Assembly (NCBI RefSeq): GCF_025446935.1
Contig: NZ_JAOEGN010000013.1
Coordinates: 1-64,000 of the forward strand
Direction of reading: 5' to 3'
Length of the DNA stretch: 64,000 nucleotides
From: Paracholeplasma vituli
GTDB taxonomy: Bacteria; Bacillota_I; Bacilli_A; Acholeplasmatales; UBA5453
Under the pieces are notes generated by a model. The model was not told the origin of the DNA. It did no database searches and was given only the letters and a program-made list of their open reading frames with translations. A program made the position numbers and the translations under genes. Shown piece by piece: positions 1 to 9,159 of this stretch (its first letter is position 1; each line of letters opens with the position of its first letter).

Positions 1-460
1 ATTCGGTTGTGTGCTTATGAATTTGTTTTGAAACTAATTCAATCTCTTTGGATACTTTCTTGATGAAGTGACTTCTAGGGAGTGTATAGACTTCATTGGA
101 TGGTTTATAGACCATTCGGTCATATAGTGGATAGTAAGTATCTTTCTTCAAATATCTAGGGAGTCTAATAGTTTGTTTAAGTTTAGACTTTAAAGATCCA
201 AAAAATCCTTTCATCGCTTCATCGACTTTACGAATAACCATTTGAGCTTGAGTCGTACTTAAGTAACGATAATGCTCACTATCTTTTAGTAGCTTATAGT
301 TTTCGTTATAGGGTAAGTATTTTTGGGTTAGGATGAAATATTGTCTTACGTTATAAAGTGCTTGATTGTATAAACTTCTAGAAGCACGCATTAGGGATAA
401 GAGAAACTGATGTTGATTAGGATTCAAATAGAGTCTAGTTTTTAGGGCTTTATAAGACAT
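1..460 (-). CDS. tnpB: IS200/IS605-family TnpB endonuclease, N-terminal part (cut by window edge)
   Basis: An open frame starts at ATG 460-458 and runs off the left edge after 153 codons with no stop. The protein begins MSYKALKTRLYLNPNQHQF and continues LMRASRSLYNQALYNVRQYF. This is the usual start of IS605 OrfB/TnpB proteins: a basic strand, then 'ra.r.lYN.al' helices. TnpB is an RNA-guided nuclease of about 370-400 residues whose RuvC and zinc-ribbon parts would lie beyond the edge. A strong ribosome site (AGGAAAGGAGG) lies just upstream, and a TATAAT box reads on the minus strand about 25 bp further up. No tnpA is visible on this side. Family assignment rests on pattern recognition of the N-terminus only. 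Confidence 0.85.
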   Translation of the reverse strand, partial: MSYKALKTRLYLNPNQHQFLLSLMRASRSLYNQALYNVRQYFILTQKYLPYNENYKLLKDSEHYRYLSTTQAQMVIRKVDEAMKGFFGSLKSKLKQTIRLPRYLKKDTYYPLYDRMVYKPSNEVYTLPRSHFIKKVSKEIELVSKQIHKHTTE

Positions 461-504
461 AAATCGTTTCCTCCTTTCCTACTTAAATTATACCATAAAT
501 GACT

Positions 505-526
505 CATAAAATGTATATTTTATATG
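505..526. repeat. AT-rich hairpin upstream of tnpB, candidate left-end structure
   Basis: CATAAAAT, a GTAT loop, then ATTTTATATG form an 8-bp stem with one bulged base about 45 bp upstream of the tnpB start. IS200/IS605 elements carry subterminal hairpins at their ends, so this may be part of the left end. In DNA this AT-rich, a chance hairpin is also possible. The exact element boundary between here and about 600 could not be fixed. Confidence 0.35.
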
Positions 527-651
527 AATATTTAATTATGTATAATTATTAGAAACAAGGTGGTTTATAGAACCAATTAGCATGATTTTTATAAAACTTA
601 TAGAGTCTATATTCGATAAGTGAACAATAAATGACGAACTTTCCTAATAGA

Positions 652-679
652 TAAAAAAATAGCCGAAATCGGCTATTTC
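652..679 (-). terminator. Rho-independent terminator of the GH13 gene
   Basis: Perfect 10-bp inverted repeat (AAATAGCCGA / TCGGCTATTT) with a 2-base spacer, followed on the minus strand by a T tract. The stem includes the GH13 stop codon (673-675). Confidence 0.9.
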
Positions 680-2757
680 TTACTGTTTTTTTGTAGGACA
701 AGGATTTTAACTTCACCGGCACCCATGAAGAAATATGGGTTTTGGTTTTCATCAAATTCATAGAACATACGAGGGCCAGCTTCATGCATCGCATAAAGAA
801 TACGACCTTCATTTTGATTGAGTTCAAAGCGTTTACGAATCGGTCTTAAATCGATTTTTACATGTTGAGCATCAAATGGGTTTGCGTTACCAACGATAAT
901 TAAGATTTCATCCTTTGCTTCATAAGCAAATCCAACTGGATTATACCCTTCTAAGAAGCTGATTGGCATATAATTCTTTTTATCTGTGATGGTATTGAGA
1001 TATTTCTTACGAATTGGTTTGACTCTAGCTAGATTATCCGGGATATCATTGTGCATATGGTTTAAATAGTGTAATGCAAATTTATCGAATAAAGCCAGCT
1101 TCATATAGAATGGATCTTCAGGTGGTAACATGTATAATTCATTTGGTCTTGGGTCAATCCCTGTGTTCATTGGTTGACGTTCATAGACTTCTTGACCAGA
1201 GTTGATAAATGGTACACCATTAGGCATAAACATATTCATAACAGTTAAGAACTTGGATAGATTTTGACCACCATCACGAGCAGCTAGACGTGGGGTATCG
1301 TGGGTTTCACCACAGGCAAATACGGCACAATCTAAATCGACACTCTTATAATAGAAGTGGTGAAGTTTGCCTTCCCAAATATGAGGTTGCATCGAGAATC
1401 CATTACCAATAATCATATTGTAACCTAAGCCACGAGCGAACTTCGCATTATCTACATTGAGCTCTTCAGCGATAAATGCAAAATCAGGGTCAATAGCACG
1501 AGCAGTACTAATAATTTGATTGACCAATTCTTTAGGTAGCGCATGGCCCATATCGATTCTTGCACCATCAATACCATAGGTTTTTTGATAATGAGGAATG
1601 ATGTTTGATAAGGTATCCCATAATTCCTTATTAGGTTTATGACCTGGGTATAAATTTGACTTAATGGTATCAAATAAGATGTAAGGTGCAACATTTTTAT
1701 CTTCTAGATATTTAGAAGTTTCTGCAGGATGGTCTAAATACATTCTGAAGAAGGTGACATCGGTCCATGGTGGTTGGATATCGTTGATGTGGTCTGAGAA
1801 TGCAGGTGCAATCGTAAGTCCAAAGTATTTATCCACTAAATCGAGAATAGAACCACCCTTTTTCGCATATTCTTTTTTCAATTTAGCCCACTGATCTTTA
1901 TTCTGAGTCTTTGGATCAAATTGGAATCGATGGATGTGTTCTAATACTTTCTTATTCTTATAGACGGTTGGCATGTACTTCATTGTAGGTGAAACTGTAC
2001 GGTCGTTGATTTCGTCAACATAAGGCGGATTGTATATAGGTAAATCGGAAGTCTTAATCCAATAGAACCATTCTGGATGGTCAATAATAAGATCACTTTC
2101 AGTCGCGTTTGTACGAGGGATGATATCAATCATCACACGCATACCTAGGGTATGTGCAGCTTCAACCAAGGCTTGAAATTGTTCATCGAGTGATAATGTA
2201 TTTTCTACCATTGGGTCGGATAGACTTGGGTCTAATTCAAAGAAGTTTGAGACCCCATAAGGCGAACCCAGTTCACCTTTTTTGTTTTTAAGTGAAAATT
2301 TAGAAATTGGCAGTAAATAGATCGAGTCTACACCCATTTTGTCTAATAATGGAAGTAGCGCTAAGGTTTTAATGAATGTACCAGTTTCTTTTAAATGATA
2401 AATGTTATTTTCATCGACATAACCATTACGGTCATGGTCCCATGTCGTTGAGGTACGAATCATCATGGAATAAACGGTGGATTTTAAAATCCAGTCACCA
2501 CCCATTTTGTTTTTAGGCACTTTAACGCCTTTAGATTGTGATAAAGATGAAACTTCAGTTGATTCGTAATTTTTAAGTAACACTTGATCAATGAGATCGA
2601 TTAAAAAATCATAGGGATTCACTAACTGTTCCCCGTTATTTAAAATCGAAAGCGATGAATGACCAAACAGATTAAACATTTCCGGAATTGCATAGTTGAG
2701 CGGATAGTTTGGTTTATTCATCACCAACGCTTCGCGTAGTTTTAGTAATTTTGACAT
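673..2757 (-). CDS. GH13 (alpha-amylase family) glycoside hydrolase/transglycosidase
   Basis: A 694-residue cytoplasmic protein (no signal peptide) acting on alpha-glucans; the exact substrate is not known. The GH13 barrel motifs are visible: region I DIIPRTN (about 211-217), nucleophile D402 in GIDGARIDMGHALP, acid/base E431 in FIAEELN, and stabiliser D487 in GETHDTPRL. A roughly 90-residue N-terminal extension precedes the barrel and a beta-rich C-terminal domain follows. The layout resembles maltosyl-transferring or amylase-like enzymes more than secreted amylases. The ATG has a good site (GTGAGGA). It is monocistronic, with its own promoter under two operator-like sites and its own terminator, which suggests control by sugar supply. 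Alternatives: maltogenic amylase or GlgE-like transferase. Confidence 0.85.
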   Translation of the reverse strand: MSKLLKLREALVMNKPNYPLNYAIPEMFNLFGHSSLSILNNGEQLVNPYDFLIDLIDQVLLKNYESTEVSSLSQSKGVKVPKNKMGGDWILKSTVYSMMIRTSTTWDHDRNGYVDENNIYHLKETGTFIKTLALLPLLDKMGVDSIYLLPISKFSLKNKKGELGSPYGVSNFFELDPSLSDPMVENTLSLDEQFQALVEAAHTLGMRVMIDIIPRTNATESDLIIDHPEWFYWIKTSDLPIYNPPYVDEINDRTVSPTMKYMPTVYKNKKVLEHIHRFQFDPKTQNKDQWAKLKKEYAKKGGSILDLVDKYFGLTIAPAFSDHINDIQPPWTDVTFFRMYLDHPAETSKYLEDKNVAPYILFDTIKSNLYPGHKPNKELWDTLSNIIPHYQKTYGIDGARIDMGHALPKELVNQIISTARAIDPDFAFIAEELNVDNAKFARGLGYNMIIGNGFSMQPHIWEGKLHHFYYKSVDLDCAVFACGETHDTPRLAARDGGQNLSKFLTVMNMFMPNGVPFINSGQEVYERQPMNTGIDPRPNELYMLPPEDPFYMKLALFDKFALHYLNHMHNDIPDNLARVKPIRKKYLNTITDKKNYMPISFLEGYNPVGFAYEAKDEILIIVGNANPFDAQHVKIDLRPIRKRFELNQNEGRILYAMHEAGPRMFYEFDENQNPYFFMGAGEVKILVLQKNSKK

Positions 2758-2783
2758 ATAGTATCCTCACTTTACCATAACCT

Positions 2784-2843
2784 ATTATAGCATGGGTAAA
2801 CGTTATTCAGTTGTTTTCTAAGAAAAGAAGTAAGCGTTTACAC
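2784..2843 (-). promoter_or_regulatory. GH13 promoter with two cre/LacI-type operators
   Basis: A TATAAT box (2784-2789, minus strand) lies just upstream of the GH13 start. Two near-palindromes fit the catabolite-responsive or LacI-family operator pattern: GGGTAAACGTTATTC (2794-2808), which sits in the -35/-10 spacer, and AGTAAGCGTTTACAC (2829-2843), centred 34 bp further upstream. The position of the first predicts repression. Which regulator binds is inferred. Confidence 0.7.
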
Positions 2844-2854
2844 ACCGATTGTAA

Positions 2855-2880
2855 GAAAAAAAAGATGGTGGACCATCTTC
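2855..2880 (-). terminator. Rho-independent terminator of gpmI
   Basis: AAGATGGT / ACCATCTT stem with a 2-base spacer, then eight T on the minus strand, directly after the gpmI stop. Confidence 0.9.
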
Positions 2881-4416
2881 TTATTTTTTAATTAAACTAA
2901 CGCCAGTCATTTCGGCAGGTTGTGTTACTCCAAGAAGGTCTAACATGGTTGGAGCGACATCACACAATGCGCCGCCATCACGGAGTTTTAAGCCTTTTTT
3001 AGTAATGACTACTGGAACTAAGTTTGTGGTATGAGCTGTGTGTGGTTTACCAAATTCGTCACGCATTTTTTCAGCGTTTCCGTGGTCGGCTAATACGATA
3101 GCAACACCACCGACAGATTCAATCGCCTTTAAGACTTTACCTAAGCATTCATCGACAGCTTCAACCGCTTTTGTAGTCGCTTCGATTGAACCGGTATGTC
3201 CTACCATATCAGGGTTAGCAAAGTTTAAAACCATTGTGTCATATTCGTTGGTCATGATTGCAGCTACGACTTTATCAGTAAGTTCGTAAGCACTCATTTC
3301 TGGTTTCAAATCGTAAGTTGGTACTTTTGGAGAAGGAACTAAAATACGGGTTGCACCAGCTAATTCATAGTCAGCACCTCCATCAAAGAAGAAGGTGACG
3401 TGTGCATACTTTTCAGTTTCGGCTGCGCGGATTTGTTTTAATCCAGCATTCGCAATCACTTGACCATAAATGTTCTTTAAGTCATTGAGTTCAAAAGCGA
3501 TTGGGCCTTTAACTGTATAAGCATAATGCATCATGGATACAAACAAGAGATTATTTGGAATATGGCTTGCATCAAAGGTAGCTTTACCTTCTGAGTAGTA
3601 TTTGGATACTTCAGCAGGGTTTGAGAATGCGGTTGCAATACGAATGGCACGGTCAGGGCGGAAGTTAGCGAAAATAATCGCATCGTTTTCTTCGATTAAA
3701 CCTTTTTTATTCACGATGAATGGTACAACAAATTCGTCCGTTACACCTTTAGCATAAGATTCTTCAATGCCACAAATAGGGCAATCTTTTTCTTCGCCTT
3801 TACCAATAGTCATCGCATCGACAGATTTTTGGAGTCGATCCCAGTTGTTATCGCGGTCCATCGCATAATAACGACCATGAACAGTTGCGATACGTGCGCC
3901 TGCTTCAATGAGTTCACGAACATACCCTAAACCAGAAGTTTGTGGGGTGTCTCTACCGTCTAAGAATGCATGGTAATACGTTTTGGATTCTAAACCGTGT
4001 TCTTTCGCTAAGTTAATTAAAGCGATGATGTGTTTACTTGAAGCATGAACCCCACCGTCACCAGCTAAACCGAAGATGTGTAATTTTGAATTGTGTTTCT
4101 TCGCATGTTCAATGGCTTGTAAGAAAGCTTGGTTTTGGAAAAAGGAACCGTCTTTGATGGCCACGTTTACACGAGTCAATGATTGATACACAACACGACC
4201 AGCCCCTAAGTTTAAGTGACCGACTTCGCTGTTGCCCATTTGACCTTCAGGAAGGCCAACCGCTTCTTCAGAAGCTTGGAGTTTGCTATTAGGATAATTC
4301 GCAAGAATAGAATCTAAATTTGGTTTTTTCGCAAGCCAAACCGAATTGGAATCACTTGCTGGGGCTAACCCTTGCCCATCGAGAATAATTAATCCGACAA
4401 ATTTTTTTGTACTCAT
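2881..4416 (-). CDS. gpmI: 2,3-bisphosphoglycerate-independent phosphoglycerate mutase
   Basis: Interconverts 3- and 2-phosphoglycerate in glycolysis through a phosphoserine intermediate, using two Mn ions. The sequence shows the alkaline-phosphatase-fold start (GLIILDGQGLAP), the catalytic serine in MGNSEVGHLNLGAGRVV, the DRDNNWDR and FANFRPDRA motifs, and C-terminal metal ligands in NFANPDMVGHTG and LADHGNAEKM. At 511 residues it has the normal family length. I chose ATG 4416 (MSTKKFVG) over an upstream GTG/ATG option because TGAGG lies 8 bp before it and it matches the usual family start. It stands alone on the minus strand with its own terminator. Enolase, the next glycolytic step, lies 3.4 kb away on the other strand. 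Confidence 0.97.
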   Translation of the reverse strand: MSTKKFVGLIILDGQGLAPASDSNSVWLAKKPNLDSILANYPNSKLQASEEAVGLPEGQMGNSEVGHLNLGAGRVVYQSLTRVNVAIKDGSFFQNQAFLQAIEHAKKHNSKLHIFGLAGDGGVHASSKHIIALINLAKEHGLESKTYYHAFLDGRDTPQTSGLGYVRELIEAGARIATVHGRYYAMDRDNNWDRLQKSVDAMTIGKGEEKDCPICGIEESYAKGVTDEFVVPFIVNKKGLIEENDAIIFANFRPDRAIRIATAFSNPAEVSKYYSEGKATFDASHIPNNLLFVSMMHYAYTVKGPIAFELNDLKNIYGQVIANAGLKQIRAAETEKYAHVTFFFDGGADYELAGATRILVPSPKVPTYDLKPEMSAYELTDKVVAAIMTNEYDTMVLNFANPDMVGHTGSIEATTKAVEAVDECLGKVLKAIESVGGVAIVLADHGNAEKMRDEFGKPHTAHTTNLVPVVITKKGLKLRDGGALCDVAPTMLDLLGVTQPAEMTGVSLIKK

Positions 4417-4534
4417 AGTATGCCTCATTTCTATTTTTACCACTGTTATTATATACTAAGTCTTTTCAAACTCATAATTGAAAGTGTTTACGAATATAAA
4501 AAACCATAATATATTCATATTACGCTTTAAGCCA

Positions 4535-4542
4535 CCCCCCCC
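4535..4542. repeat. Homopolymeric C8 tract
   Basis: Eight consecutive C in AT-rich intergenic DNA, about 58 bp upstream of the extended -10 of the DUF3137 gene. Such tracts slip during replication; no effect on a reading frame is possible here because it is non-coding. Confidence 0.9.
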
Positions 4543-4596
4543 ATCGGTTACAAACAGAAATAATTTGAATAAACTATTTATTAGTGTTGTTGTCTA

Positions 4597-4605
4597 TGTT
4601 ATAAT
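4597..4605 (+). promoter_or_regulatory. Extended -10 promoter of the DUF3137 tandem
   Basis: TGTTATAAT (extended -10), 25 bp before the ATG at 4630. No convincing -35 box is present, as is common with extended -10 promoters. Confidence 0.6.
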
Positions 4606-4629
4606 TCGTTTCGTAAAGGATGATGGAAA

Positions 4630-5445
4630 ATGACACTTCAACAGTTTTCAAATTTGCAGTTAAAATATCAATGGATTAGACGTAGTTTTTTAATTTTAGC
4701 CGTCTTATCTTCAATCGGGTTATTCTTTGGACAGTTTTGGGTATTACTCTTTATGATGGTTGCTTTATTTGTAAATTCATTTCTTGTTAACAGATTTAAT
4801 AAAGTTGCTTTTAAGTTCAAAAATGAGTACCTTAAAACCGCTATAGAATCACGATTTCCAACAGTTAAATATGAGATGAACAATGGACTGTCTCAAGCGG
4901 ATGTTTATGGGTCAAAACTCATTGAACGTGGGGATTATTTTCAAAGTGAAGACTTGTTATATGGGAAAATCAATCAAGTCAGATTCCGTACTTCCGATGT
5001 TAAAGTTCAGTTTGATCGGTTATCTAAAAGTGGTCACCAAAGAGTGACCCGTTTTCGTGGAAAATTTTATGAAATTGAATTACCAATGATTGTTAATTCA
5101 CCTGTGTATATTGTCAATAATGGCGCTGAAAAATTTGGGATTAAACAAGGACTTACTAAAGTTGATTTTGAATACATCGAATTTAACAATGAAGTCGATG
5201 TGTATACCAGTAAACCGGATGCTGCCTTCAAGTTATTAAAACCAAAAGCAATGGAGGCTATTTTAAAACTTAGAAAGAAACACGGTTCGATTGCATTCGC
5301 ATTTTCAAACAAAACTATGGCAGTCGCGATGGAAGGACGAAACAGCTTTGAATTTTACATCCATAGACGCGTATCTAAAAAATGGTTTGAACAAATCGAA
5401 CAAGAAATTGAAACGCTCATGGATTTAGCAACTGCGCTACAATAA
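4630..5445 (+). CDS. DUF3137 membrane protein
   Basis: A 271-residue protein of unknown function. Two hydrophobic helices near the N-terminus (about residues 19-34 and 36-53) form a hairpin membrane anchor, followed by a cytoplasmic alpha/beta domain. The signature YFQSEDLLYGKINQVRFRTSDV and the strand RFRGKFYEIELP match DUF3137 (Galactose-binding-like fold not implied). It is followed 13 bp later by a paralogue, so the two were probably an operon and arose by duplication. Ribosome site AAAGGATGATGG. DUF3137 genes often sit near LemA in other bacteria, but no lemA is seen here. The family assignment is from remembered motifs; the function is not known. Confidence 0.75.
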   Translation: MTLQQFSNLQLKYQWIRRSFLILAVLSSIGLFFGQFWVLLFMMVALFVNSFLVNRFNKVAFKFKNEYLKTAIESRFPTVKYEMNNGLSQADVYGSKLIERGDYFQSEDLLYGKINQVRFRTSDVKVQFDRLSKSGHQRVTRFRGKFYEIELPMIVNSPVYIVNNGAEKFGIKQGLTKVDFEYIEFNNEVDVYTSKPDAAFKLLKPKAMEAILKLRKKHGSIAFAFSNKTMAVAMEGRNSFEFYIHRRVSKKWFEQIEQEIETLMDLATALQ

Positions 5446-5458
5446 AGGAAGTACATAG

Positions 5459-6276
5459 ATGAGTCTAGATGAAATTAAGAAGAAAAAATTACTGTATGAA
5501 GCACTAGAATTTATAGCGGTTTTGATCATGATTTTGGGTTTTGTTTCATTCACTTTTGACCCCTTTATTGGCGTATTTGGGTTAGGTACAGGTTTTGGAT
5601 TATCAGTTTATGCCTCCAAAGCTTTTAGAAATATGAGCATAGATTTTAAGAAGACTTATATCAAAAAAGAATTAGAAGCATTGGTCGAAAATGCATTTTA
5701 TGATCCCTTAAGTGGTTTTACAAGCAAAGCTGTTTACGATACTTTATTATTAAAAAGAGAAGACCGTTTTTATTCAGAGGATTTTTTATCAGGGATCGTA
5801 TCAGGTCATGAATTTCGCTCATCCGATATCAAACTTCAAGATGTTAGACGATCCGGAAAAACGACAACTGTCGTCACCGTTTTTCAAGGTCGATTTTATG
5901 AAATCAATTTATCTGAAGCACAACCTCCCCTGTCTATATCGTAAGAAATAATTATATTGGTTTCAGCAGCAGGGTTGGTATGCCAAGAATTGATTTTGAA
6001 TGGATTGAATTCAATAAAACGTTTGATGTCTTCAGTTCAAATGAACTCGAAGCGTTTAAGCTAATCAAACCACGATTTATGGAACAATTGGTCGAACTTA
6101 AGCAAATTTATGGTGCGATAGAAATTGCGTTTATAGATAGCAAACTCTATATTGCAATCAATAATGGTGTCGATTCTTTTGACCTCAGAATGTTTAGAGA
6201 AATCAATGAAAAGTATGTCGAAGCCGTTAAAAAAGAAATATCAGATATTAAACACCTCATCGAAACGCTTACATAG
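5459..6276 (+). pseudogene. Second DUF3137 membrane protein, broken by a frameshift
   Basis: The first part (5459-5944, 161 codons) has the two N-terminal membrane helices and the motif FYSEDFLSGIVSGHEFRSSDI, like its upstream neighbour. It then shifts frame at CAACCTCCCCTGTC (5921-5934) and ends 12 bp later. Reading on from GTC 5932 in another frame gives VYIVRNNYIGF...RIDFEWIEFN, which aligns with VYIVNNGAEKF...KVDFEYIEFN of the intact copy, and runs to 6276. Adding one C to the CCCC run would restore a full protein of about 272 residues. It is a fresh pseudogene, a slippage-switched gene or a sequencing error. ATG 5459 has a GGAAG ribosome site. Confidence 0.85.
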
Positions 6277-6286
6277 TCGAATAAAA

Positions 6287-6315
6287 TTGACATTCATGTT
6301 TAAATTTTTTATAAT
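6287..6315 (+). promoter_or_regulatory. Promoter of the FMN riboswitch-ribU unit
   Basis: A consensus -35 TTGACA (6287-6292), 17-bp spacer and consensus -10 TATAAT (6310-6315). The riboswitch begins about 12 bp downstream. Confidence 0.92.
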
Positions 6316-6326
6316 GAGGCTGAGTT

Positions 6327-6438
6327 AATACTTCGGGGCAAGGTGAAATTCCTTGATCGGCGGTAAAGTCCGCGAACCGTTTTGGTTGAACTGGTGTAAT
6401 TCCAGTACCGACAGTATAGTCTGGATGGGAGAAGAAAG
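6327..6438 (+). promoter_or_regulatory. FMN riboswitch (RFN element)
   Basis: The conserved core is plain: CTTCGGGGCAAGGTGAAATT, then GGCGGTAAAGTCCGCGA, the AACTGGTGTAATTCCAG arm, CCGACAGTATAGTC and GGATGGGAGAAG. CTTC (6331-6334) and GAAG (6432-6435) close the P1 stem. It binds FMN and lowers expression of the downstream riboflavin transporter, here probably through the terminator at 6459. Confidence 0.97.
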
Positions 6439-6458
6439 AGGTTTTTTAGCCTGTTTTT

Positions 6459-6490
6459 TGCCGTCACCCTGGAGTGGCGGCATTTTTGTT
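6459..6490 (+). terminator. Riboswitch-controlled terminator
   Basis: Fully paired 9-bp stem TGCCGTCAC / GTGGCGGCA with a CCTGGA loop and a following TTTTT, between the RFN element and the ribU ribosome site. Confidence 0.9.
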
Positions 6491-6504
6491 CATAGGAGGA
6501 TATT

Positions 6505-7203
6505 ATGAGAACAAATTACAGTATTAAAAAACTCATTTTTATTGCTTCGCTTGCAGCCATTTCAGTCGTTTTCGGTCTAATCGAGATTCCACTCGGTTTA
6601 CCGTGGCTTAAATTGGATGTCAGCGAACTCGCGATTCTAGTCGCAGCAGTCGTAATCGGATATAAGGGCGCATTTACCCTTGTATTAATCCGAGGTTTAT
6701 TTAGACAATTGTTCCAGGGACATTTGTTCATGCCAACAGAGTTAGTTGGAGAAGCCATCGCGATGATTGCTTCAACAGTCATTTTGTTAAGCTATTATTT
6801 CATTTCAAAAGTACTTAAAACGTATCGAAAACCGCTAATTCTTGAAGCCGTTGTCGACCCACAACCGTTATCAAAGAAAGAAGTTATTGGTGTGATTGGT
6901 GGGATTACTGTACTGTTGACAGTGGTCTTAATCACTCTAAATATTTTTATTTTAACACCCATCTTTTTGAGCACGTATGATGCGATGTTTGGACTTTTCG
7001 GATTTGAACGTTTCTATATTACGGTGTTTCCACTATTAAATGATCCAGGGATGGCGAATATCTTTGGCGTAGACTTATCCAATTGGTCATTGTATTTAAC
7101 CTATATCATCAGTAATTACGCTGTTTTAAACCTTGCAAAAGGGTTTATCACAAGTGTGTTATTTTTAACAATTAAATCGACATTGGAAAAAGTTGAGTTA
7201 TAA
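6505..7203 (+). CDS. ribU: Riboflavin ECF transporter substrate-binding subunit
   Basis: The S component of an energy-coupling-factor transporter, which binds riboflavin in the membrane and works with the shared EcfT/EcfA units (not in this window). The 232-residue protein has about six hydrophobic segments. It shows the S-component start (IFIASLAAISVVFGL), the substrate-facing LKLDVSELAILVAAVVIGYKGAF stretch, and the loop RGLFRQLFQGHLFMPTELVGEAIA, all typical of RibU. The ATG follows an AGGAGG site. Placement directly under an FMN riboswitch with a terminator makes riboflavin the very likely substrate and shows repression by FMN. No rib biosynthesis genes are adjacent, so the cell may rely on uptake. 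Confidence 0.93.
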   Translation: MRTNYSIKKLIFIASLAAISVVFGLIEIPLGLPWLKLDVSELAILVAAVVIGYKGAFTLVLIRGLFRQLFQGHLFMPTELVGEAIAMIASTVILLSYYFISKVLKTYRKPLILEAVVDPQPLSKKEVIGVIGGITVLLTVVLITLNIFILTPIFLSTYDAMFGLFGFERFYITVFPLLNDPGMANIFGVDLSNWSLYLTYIISNYAVLNLAKGFITSVLFLTIKSTLEKVEL

Positions 7204-7226
7204 TAAAGTGTAAAGCGAGGTAAATT

Positions 7227-7721
7227 ATGAAAAGATTGTTATATGCATTAAAAGAACCATTCATCCCAGCTGATATGAAACGCTTTTTATTAGAAGGTTT
7301 CTTAGCAAGTATTGTCTTTGGTGGGTTTATTGGGGCTTTAGATTTCTACCTAGAAAATTACTTTAACTCAATCTTAGCGATTTTTACCTACTTGATTTTG
7401 TATTTTTTCTTATCCAATCGTTTGTATAGAAGCTTTAGTCAATACCATATAGCATATTCGATACTGGCTATTTTCTTCCTACTATTGAGTGAGTACATGA
7501 TGGGTTTGACAGCTAATTTGTTGATCATCCAATTGATCACAGGCAACGCAACCACCGTCTTCAGCAACTTTTGGTCAGCAATCGCTATCTTAAACCCATT
7601 GATTTATTTCAGTTATTTTTGGGTTTGGTTGCCTAATTTCGATGTCATCCTCAATAATATTTTACAAATCCTATTCACCATTTATTTTAGCTATAGCATC
7701 TATCAAATGATGAAACGCTGA
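7227..7721 (+). CDS. Unrecognised integral membrane protein
   Basis: I do not recognise this 164-residue protein. It has about four hydrophobic segments (roughly residues 26-42, 46-62, 72-100 and 115-160), a short basic N-terminus (MKRLLYALKEPF) and ends in MMKR, so both ends may face the cytoplasm. It begins 23 bp after ribU behind a weak GCGAGG site, with no promoter or terminator between, so it is probably cotranscribed with ribU under the FMN riboswitch. Codon use resembles the neighbours. No catalytic motif can be seen. A role in vitamin uptake would only be a guess from position. Confidence 0.6.
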   Translation: MKRLLYALKEPFIPADMKRFLLEGFLASIVFGGFIGALDFYLENYFNSILAIFTYLILYFFLSNRLYRSFSQYHIAYSILAIFFLLLSEYMMGLTANLLIIQLITGNATTVFSNFWSAIAILNPLIYFSYFWVWLPNFDVILNNILQILFTIYFSYSIYQMMKR

Positions 7722-9116
<1,395 letters not shown>

Positions 9117-9121
9117 TAACG

Positions 9122-9157
9122 AAAAACGCTCAGCTTAACTAGCCGAGCGTTTTTTTG
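9122..9157 (+). terminator. Rho-independent terminator of eno
   Basis: AAACGCTC...GCT / AGC...GAGCGTTT stem with a following run of T. It lies only a few bases from the 3' end of the opposing gene remnant at 9160. Confidence 0.9.
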
Positions 9158-9159
9158 CT

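Noticed and set aside
549-827. Minus-strand open frame of 92 codons next to tnpB
   Set aside because: It overlaps the GH13 3' end and its terminator in another frame, has no ribosome site, and looks like no known protein.
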